Part shown: in pieces, positions 10,348 to 14,973 of the stretch
Numbering within the stretch: position 1 is the first letter of the stretch
Layout: each line of letters starts with the position of its first letter
Source: Acanthaster planci
Lineage: Eukaryota > Echinodermata > Asteroidea > Valvatida > Acanthasteridae
NCBI RefSeq assembly: GCF_001949145.1
Contig: NW_019091686.1
Location: 188,001-202,973 of the forward strand
Length of the DNA: 14,973 nucleotides
Direction of reading: 5' to 3'
Position numbers and translations under genes: made by a program
The notes under the pieces: model-generated
Database searches by the model: none
Told to the model about the DNA's origin: nothing
Seen by the model: only the letters and a program-made list of their open reading frames with translations

Positions 10348-10407
10348 AAAGTTATCGATCTGTGAGTTCAAAAGTATATCATTATTTATTGAAGAAACTC
10401 TGCCAAA

Positions 10408-10539
10408 ATGCCTCTTGAATTTGAGCTAGCCCCTGGTCGAATGATTGGTGGTGATCACCCGTGTTTCATCATCGCAGAGATTGGACAGAATCACCAAGGA
10501 GACATCAATATAGCCAAACAGATGATCAAAATTGCGAAG
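10408..10539 (+). CDS. NANS: Sialic acid synthase (NANS), coding exon 1
   Basis: This exon encodes residues 1-44 of N-acetylneuraminate-9-phosphate synthase, the cytosolic enzyme that condenses phosphoenolpyruvate with N-acetylmannosamine 6-phosphate. Recognition rests on MPLEFEL at the N-terminus and the NeuB-family signature FIIAEIGQNHQGD at residues 20-32, which is the first strand and loop of the TIM barrel; Glu24 matches the active-site Glu of NeuB enzymes. The ATG at 10408 has A at -3, and an in-frame TGA at 10390 excludes an earlier start. The exon ends with AAG before the donor GTAGGC in phase 0. As I recall, human NANS exon 1 also ends after codon 44. If intron 1 is retained the frame runs only to a stop at 10651-10653. 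Confidence 0.93.
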
Positions 10540-10572
10540 GTAGGCACCGACTTTAGGCTTAGGCCTACGTCA

Positions 10573-10591
10573 TACATGTACTGTACATGTA
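10573..10591. repeat. Odd palindrome of TACATGTAC
   Basis: TACATGTAC and GTACATGTA face each other around a single T, a 19 bp palindrome lying 33 bases inside intron 1. It is bracketed by AGGCCT words at about 10561 and 10600, extending the symmetric look of the region. It is probably part of a dispersed repeat or simple-sequence drift; a regulatory role is unproven. Confidence 0.4.
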
Positions 10592-11424
10592 CATCATATA
10601 GGCCTGCAGACGTTCTACATATTCTTGGGCAGAGCGGCCTTCATGGCCTTTGAACTTTTCAAAAAAAGAAGTGCAATGTCGATTTGATCTACCCCAAAGA
10701 TATATATTATGAAATTGTGCAGAGGGTTAATGGTGATATACTTAAGTTTATGAGAAGATAGGCCCTAGGCTTTAGTAGGGAGTCCAACGAAACAGCACCT
10801 CTAAATTGTATATCTGAAAGCGTGTAAAAGTGTTTGTTTTCAATCTGTGATTTCTGCCCTTTTTGTGCATCAAATTCTATATTTTAAAAAGCAGTTGTGT
10901 TGTAAAAGAACTTAAATTTGTGTTAGTACCATTTATTATGTCTGTTTATGTCGAGTTTTGGGTGTAAAGTATGATGAAAATGATGTAAGATCGGAGCCAT
11001 TTACTGTACATCAACAACCGTGTGCGGCCATCTTTGTTGTCGTGTGACATAGTCTGGTCTAAGCCTAATAACTCGCGAGACTCAACCGGGTTGGAACGAT
11101 GATGTCATCATCTTGTAGAGCTTAATATACTCTTTCATTTGATGTATGACTCAAGGCATTTGACCAAAGCACCGTCAAGCCTTGTTTGGGTTTGTGAAGA
11201 CTACAAAAAGGTAACAAAAATGTGTATATTTCTTTTGAAAATCCCCCCAAAACGTGTATAAGGAGTTCATGAAACATATATGAAACGGTGTTTATTTGGA
11301 AGCTTGGAATTTTAGGAAGAAAAGGAAGTTGTTTTTTTGTCAAAAACTGATGTTGAACTGGTGCCAAACAGCCCTTTTGTATTGGAATGCTGTCGTGCAA
11401 CTGTGCTCATATGGTGTATGCATG

Positions 11425-11441
11425 TGCATCAGATTGATGCA
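11425..11441. repeat. Small hairpin TGCATCA/TGATGCA
   Basis: Seven-base perfect arms (11425-11431 and 11435-11441) surround a GAT spacer inside intron 1. It is one of several dyads in this intron. No function is assigned. Confidence 0.3.
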
Positions 11442-11477
11442 TGGTGAACGGGGAGCAAGATGCAAATAACAATCACA

Positions 11478-11495
11478 TAAAGCACACGTGCTTTA
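11478..11495. repeat. Dyad TAAAGCAC/GTGCTTTA with E-box core
   Basis: Eight-base perfect arms are separated by AC, and the centre contains CACGTG at 11485-11490. It could be a bHLH dimer site, similar in core to the E-box before the NANS start codon. Intronic location; activity is inference. Confidence 0.3.
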
Positions 11496-11954
11496 ATCAA
11501 ATATATCAAAAGATCCTGTCAAACACGAACAGACTTTAACTTATGACACCTGACAGACTTGGTCCCTTATTTTTATAGTTATTTATTGATGACAGAGTAT
11601 CACATCAAAACTATGCTTCAGTGATCTTTTACATATCACTCAAAATTTCAAGCCCAACTCAACTGACCTGTTACTGTATACATGTACGTGTATCTTGTGT
11701 TTATTATTAACAATTACCTTTCCAATGGTACTAAACTTGTGGGGGTCAAATTGAAAAACCTGAAAAGTGCTGGACTCCCTAGCTTTAGGCCTAGCCCCAT
11801 AATGATAATAAATTATAATTGTCAGCCACATGACACCATCATTACATTTAGCCCAGGTTGGACGTTGCTTCATTTACACTACGACTGACATCTAGGGTAT
11901 AAAGTCCTCTAACAATGCGAGAATTTTTCAAAAGTTTTTTTCTCACATTTTTAA

Positions 11955-11966
11955 CCAGTTAACTGG
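11955..11966. repeat. Perfect 12 bp palindrome CCAGTTAACTGG
   Basis: CCAGTTAACTGG reads the same on both strands. It precedes a longer inverted repeat, GTCATTCAC at 11991-11999 against GTGAATGAC at 12056-12064. Both lie in intron 1 of NANS and have no assigned role. Confidence 0.35.
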
Positions 11967-12716
11967 GGAAATTCCGGAAGCAGCTACAATGTCATTCACA
12001 AGTGCCTTGTATCCCGAATTCCTTAAACTCTGTGCTGAAATTACTAAATTCGCCAGTGAATGACGTATTTTGCAGGCAATTTAGCGCAACTTCATTATTC
12101 GTCGTGAACGATCTACATTTGTCTAGTGGTAGGCGCATGCGTAAAATGCATAGCAACCGACCGCCCCTTTTGCATGCATGGACGACATGGTACCATACTC
12201 AAAACATGCGAGTGGAAAGAAAACTCGACTCAAAAACTGCCAATTTTCATTGACTGTAAAGCTTGGCCCACATTCTGTTAGTTACATGTATCTGCCACTT
12301 ATCCATGACCACAGCTCTTCTGTGTATGTGTAAGGGGCAGACGATTCTTATGCATTTTGGCGCATGTGCAACTGCATACTACTAGACGAACATACATTCA
12401 CAAATCACGACGGAAAACCGTTGAAAACAATTTTGCCATGGCACAAAGACTTTATACTCTGGACGTTAGTCGCAATGCAATGTAGACAACGTCCACTAGG
12501 CTACCGTTACATTTGTTTTTGTGTGGAGAGTCCCCATTGCTTAGGTCCCCTGAAAATGAGACTGGGAAATGTTTCTAAGCTTGAAATTTCATACAGCATA
12601 AATTGACAATATAATCAGTTCCTAAAATTACTTTTTGTACCTTTGGCCCTCTAGCTGTCTTGATATTTCAAAGCAAATGTGGAGCAAAGTCTCATTGAAA
12701 CTCCCACAGTGGCAGC

Positions 12717-12852
12717 CATATTGTGCCGTGGGTCAAGCATCTATGGATGTTGCATGATGGGATCTCAACAAGGTGTAAAGTGTGTTGTTACAGATAGGAC
12801 ATGCAACATGTACAACAGCCGTCTCTGAGTGCTTGACCCACTGCGGAATATG
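12717..12852. mobile_element. Candidate MITE or structured element in NANS intron 1
   Basis: The ends are inverted repeats in two matched blocks: CATATT (12717-12722) with AATATG (12847-12852), and the 12-base GTGGGTCAAGCA (12728-12739) with TGCTTGACCCAC (12830-12841). The five bases between the blocks differ. Inside, ATGTTGCATG (12747-12756) pairs perfectly with CATGCAACAT (12800-12809), and TCAACA/TGTTGT-type words continue toward the centre. The layout is a bulged stem-loop of 136 bp. A non-autonomous DNA transposon relic is the simplest reading, but no clear target-site duplication was seen. A conserved intronic RNA structure is the alternative. Confidence 0.4.
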
Positions 12853-12869
12853 TCAGTCATCACAAAAGT

Positions 12870-12922
12870 TTCTAGGTGACATTCTTCTAAATTTACCTCA
12901 AGATTTTTTAGATCACCTAGAA
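12870..12922. repeat. Inverted repeat TTCTAGGTGA/TCACCTAGAA
   Basis: Ten-base perfect arms (12870-12879 and 12913-12922) enclose a 33-base loop in which TCTAAA and TTTAGA can form a second short stem. Directly downstream TAGAAGG (about 12932) can pair with CCTTCTA (about 12959). The region therefore continues the run of stem-forming sequence that begins at 12717. Confidence 0.5.
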
Positions 12923-13313
12923 GCTAGAACTTAGAAGGCACCCCCCATGTACACGTACCTTCTAGCACTACTGCTTTTTGTGAGGTCAAAACATTTCAGG
13001 TTGTTTAATCCAGCCTCAGTAGTACTTCTATCTTGAAGATCAAATCTTCTTCAAAAAAGTAATTTCTAAGTGATGTTCTTATCATTTCCATGTGACCATT
13101 TTTGAAAAAACTGAGATTTTCGCCCATTCCTCTCTTTTTCTCCACACATTGTCAATTACACCATGTACACTTCATACATAGTATACACAGTGCACATGTG
13201 TCAGGTTAATGGCCAACCTCCTGTATCAGCTCAATGATTACCATTTTCATAGGCTACATGATGAAATTGTTCAGAATACTTTTAAATCTTGTGCAAATTT
13301 ATTGCATTCCATT

Positions 13314-13365
13314 CTGAGTTGATTTGTCTTTGAAATATAATCTGTTCAATGGATAATCAACTCAG
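13314..13365. repeat. Hairpin with 11 bp arms and symmetric internal loop
   Basis: CTGAGTTGATT (13314-13324) is exactly complementary to AATCAACTCAG (13355-13365). Inside, TTGAA (13330-13334) pairs with TTCAA (13345-13349), leaving nearly equal internal loops and a ten-base AT-rich terminal loop. At 52 bases it is short for an animal microRNA precursor. It lies about 370 bases before exon 2. Confidence 0.5.
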
Positions 13366-13733
13366 GAGGCGTAGCTCAAAACCATCATTCAAAAGTTTGA
13401 GTGAGATATGGAGCTGTTGGGACAGCTTTTGGGGGAAAGATTTGATTAAAAAGGTGAAACTCTAGAGAAGTAATTTATCTAACTAGACTGGATTTAAAAA
13501 CCCATAGCATTACAACCTCATAAAGAGTAAGATGGTTAGAAAGGAGGGGGGGTGTCTTCACAAATCGTTAAAAAGATAGTGAATGATCACCTCAGTAGAT
13601 CTGTTTAGTTGATTATTTTATAGCAAGGAATTCAATCTGATCAAGTTTATGTTCATGTATTTCAAACTAAAATACTTACTGTTGTTTTTGAAGCAACTTT
13701 TTCTCCTAACATCTTCCTTGACCACATCCACAG

Positions 13734-13949
13734 GAGGCAGGGGCAGATTGCGCTAAATTTCAAAAGTCAGAACTTCAGTACAAGTTCAACAAAGCAGCCC
13801 TAGCACGTCCATATACCTCCAAGAATTCATTTGGCAGAACCTATGGAGAGCATAAACGCTTCTTGGAATTCAGCCATGCACAATACAAAGAACTGCAGGA
13901 GTATGCTAAAGAAGTGGGTATTTACTTTACAGCATCTGGCATGGATGAG
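13734..13949 (+). CDS. NANS: Sialic acid synthase (NANS), coding exon 2
   Basis: The exon encodes residues 45-116 in frame with exon 1, beginning EAGADCAKFQKSEL and ending TASGMDE. The motifs ADCAKFQ (with the lysine conserved in NeuB enzymes), RPYTSK, TYGEHK, LEFSH and FTASGMDE are those of animal sialic acid synthase. The 72-codon length matches the corresponding stretch of the human protein without gaps. Acceptor CACAG|GAG and donor GAG|GTAAGG are both strong, and the exon is phase 0 at both ends. Together with exon 1 this gives about one third of a protein of about 360 residues. The remaining barrel and the SAF domain are outside the window. No frameshift or premature stop is present, so the gene looks functional. 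Confidence 0.95.
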
Positions 13950-14171
13950 GTAAGGAAACGGGATAAAACTAAAAGTGATGTTAAGATGACGAGAGGAATG
14001 ATGACAGTGGTTTGGAAATGACAGCAATAATGACAAAGACACTAACGTGACCTGTATGGCAGTAGGTACATGTACATAAGGGGTCATCCATTTTTGTCAT
14101 CATTTTTACAAGTGTTCAAAGTGTACTCTTTTTCCTGGCTCCCCTCCCCTCTCTAAAAGAGTACAAAATAA

Positions 14172-14354
14172 AATGATGATTTCTCTGTGGTGCCAGAGGA
14201 CCCATTCTTACTCAGGATGTACGGCTGTTCATGTGCAGTAGACGACCAGAGAATAGTGGCAGGAGGAAACACCATGTCCATGATAGGCCTTGACACTCAC
14301 GGTATTCTGATTGTGCGGGACAAATATCTTCTTTCAGTTTGGGCAAGTAAAAAT
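14172..14354 (+). pseudogene. Short open frame with WD40-like look (possible relic or cryptic exon)
   Basis: A frame open from 14172 to a stop at 14355-14357 encodes 61 residues, including MYGCSCAVDDQRIVAGG from the ATG at 14217. The spacing of CSCAVDDQRIVAGGN recalls a WD40 blade (a C-x-DD-xx-IV-x-GG pattern as in F-box/WD proteins), but the following residues lack the usual WD or DNTI pattern. A pyrimidine-rich acceptor-like TTCTCTGTGGTGCCAG precedes it at 14181-14196, and a donor-like CAAGTAAAA lies at 14344-14352. It is unrelated to sialic acid synthase. It may be a transposed fragment, a cryptic exon, or chance. Confidence 0.15.
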
Positions 14355-14577
14355 TAAGGACAAATTGCCTGATGGACAGGTACTTTTTTCTTCAAATAAA
14401 AGTGTCCATTTTTTGTGGCCAAGAATAGCAGTTGGCAAATGGATCTTTTGATTTGATTTTTTTCTCTCTTTACAAAAGCTTATAAAAAGTGGTAAAAAGT
14501 ATACAATTACATGTATAGTGTGTGGTTACCATGAGTTTCTGCATCGTTATGTATGTACAGACTTGCATGTATTAACC

Positions 14578-14701
14578 ACTTCATGCCGGGCATTTTTCAA
14601 TGTTGATGATGCTGGGCCTCCGTGACTGTCATTTTTTCCGTTTTCAAAATTCTTCAAAAATTCATCATTTCATTTAAGGGTCATTTATAGCCACATGAAG
14701 T
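14578..14701. repeat. Weak inverted repeat next to TTAA (possible transposon relic)
   Basis: ACTTCATG (14578-14585) matches CATGAAGT (14694-14701) in inverted orientation. The left arm follows TTAACC (14572-14577), and TTAA is the target of piggyBac-type elements. The right side lacks a matching GGTTAA, so the assignment is weak. The interior holds ATGCCGGGCAT (14583-14593), an odd palindrome, and repeated TTCAAAA words. Confidence 0.2.
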
Positions 14702-14973
14702 AATCTTTAGGCACTATTCTAAGTTGACAGGTGACCTTCATTGACACCCGAGTATTTCAGCCAGGCCTGCAGCCTTGTAAAAAGAGCCCAGATTATGTGG
14801 TGCTATGTAACTTTCTTTTGTTCACGAACCTGGCTCAGTACACTGCTGACCTCTTTTCAATAGGGGCCAGATTAGCGTGCAGCAGTGCTTTGTGGCTCAT
14901 CGCTGCAGTGGTGGAACGCTTTTGTCCCCGGCATGCCCGGTGGTAATCCGCTCGCTCTCAATGCCCCAAACCG

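Larger units (their letters stand above)
10140..10407 (+). promoter_or_regulatory. Proximal promoter and 5' UTR region of NANS
   Basis: This is the DNA directly upstream of the NANS start codon. No TATA box is visible. A GC-richer segment (about 10277-10306) and an E-box suggest a TATA-less promoter of a broadly expressed gene. An in-frame TGA at 10390-10392 closes the reading frame six codons before the ATG, which fixes the protein start. The transcription start cannot be placed from sequence, and a non-coding first exon further upstream is possible. Confidence 0.4.
10540..13733 (+). other. NANS: NANS intron 1
   Basis: The intron is 3194 bases, phase 0. The donor is AAG|GTAGGC. The acceptor is a pyrimidine-rich tract ending CATCCACAG|GAG, with a branch-point candidate CCTAAC at 13705-13710 about 24 bases before the exon. 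No coding frame inside looks real: open frames at 12002-12253 and 12364-12606 show no family motif. The intron is rich in TACATGTA words and in inverted repeats, which are listed individually. No tRNA or snoRNA signature was recognised. Confidence 0.88.
13950..14973 (+). other. NANS: NANS intron 2 (5' part, continues beyond window)
   Basis: The intron opens with GTAAGG and is not closed in the window. The next coding exon should begin with a stretch like human MAVEFLHEL, and nothing of the kind is seen up to 14973. The intron carries a C-rich and CT-rich tract near 14140, TACATGTA words at 14067 and 14508, a WD40-like open frame at 14172-14357 and a weak inverted repeat at 14578-14701. The last 250 bases are more GC-rich but contain no motif that I recognise. 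Confidence 0.8.

Noticed and set aside
10540-10653. Extension of the NANS frame past codon 44 to a stop at 10651-10653
   Set aside because: The sequence after codon 44 loses all similarity to NANS exactly at a GTAGGC donor and the similarity resumes at 13734, so it is intron.
13827-14087. Minus-strand frame of 86 codons across NANS exon 2
   Set aside because: It is antisense to a well-supported coding exon and shows no protein motif.
1-14973. CRISPR array, bacterial operon, tRNA or rRNA genes
   Set aside because: No regularly spaced repeats, no closely packed long ORFs, and no box A/box B or rRNA-like sequence were seen by eye; the spliced NANS gene marks the DNA as eukaryotic.

Overview
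The window looks like animal nuclear DNA, most likely from a marine invertebrate deuterostome (echinoderm, hemichordate or cephalochordate). The evidence is: (1) the only gene I can identify is broken by a 3.2 kb intron with standard GT..AG borders; (2) its protein is closer to vertebrate sialic acid synthase than to bacterial NeuB; (3) the non-coding DNA is AT-rich and dotted with the palindromic octamers TACATGTA and TAGGCCTA, which I associate with such genomes from general familiarity, not from a search. There is no operon-like packing, no ribosome-binding-site pattern and no long uninterrupted ORF. The phylum call is an inference.

Layout. Bases 1-10.1 kb hold no gene I can support. They contain isolated regulatory-looking motifs: a perfect CRE, a nuclear-receptor DR3, a paired homeodomain site and a strong CTCF-type motif about 1 kb upstream of the gene. 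They also contain several perfect or near-perfect inverted repeats that could fold into hairpins. One minus-strand ORF (7464-7744) has a convincing hydrophobic segment and stops exactly at a GT; it could be a first exon of a type II membrane protein or chance. Bases 10.14-10.41 kb are the proximal upstream region and presumed 5' UTR of the gene.

From 10408 to the right edge lies the 5' third of a sialic acid synthase gene (NANS, plus strand). Coding exon 1 is 10408-10539 (44 codons), intron 1 is 10540-13733, coding exon 2 is 13734-13949 (72 codons), and intron 2 starts at 13950 and runs off the window. The two exons join in phase 0 and give residues 1-116, the start of the NeuB-type TIM barrel. 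The rest of the barrel and the C-terminal SAF (antifreeze-like) domain must lie beyond base 14973.

The enzyme condenses phosphoenolpyruvate with N-acetylmannosamine 6-phosphate to make sialic acid 9-phosphate in the cytosol. Intron 1 holds the most unusual structure in the window: between about 12717 and 12966 several inverted repeats follow one another, led by a 136 bp element with spaced terminal inverted repeats, which resembles a small non-autonomous transposon (MITE) or a structured RNA. I saw no complete new biological system. The candidates worth testing are this intronic element, the CTCF-type motif, the minus-strand membrane-protein exon and the WD40-like open frame in intron 2.
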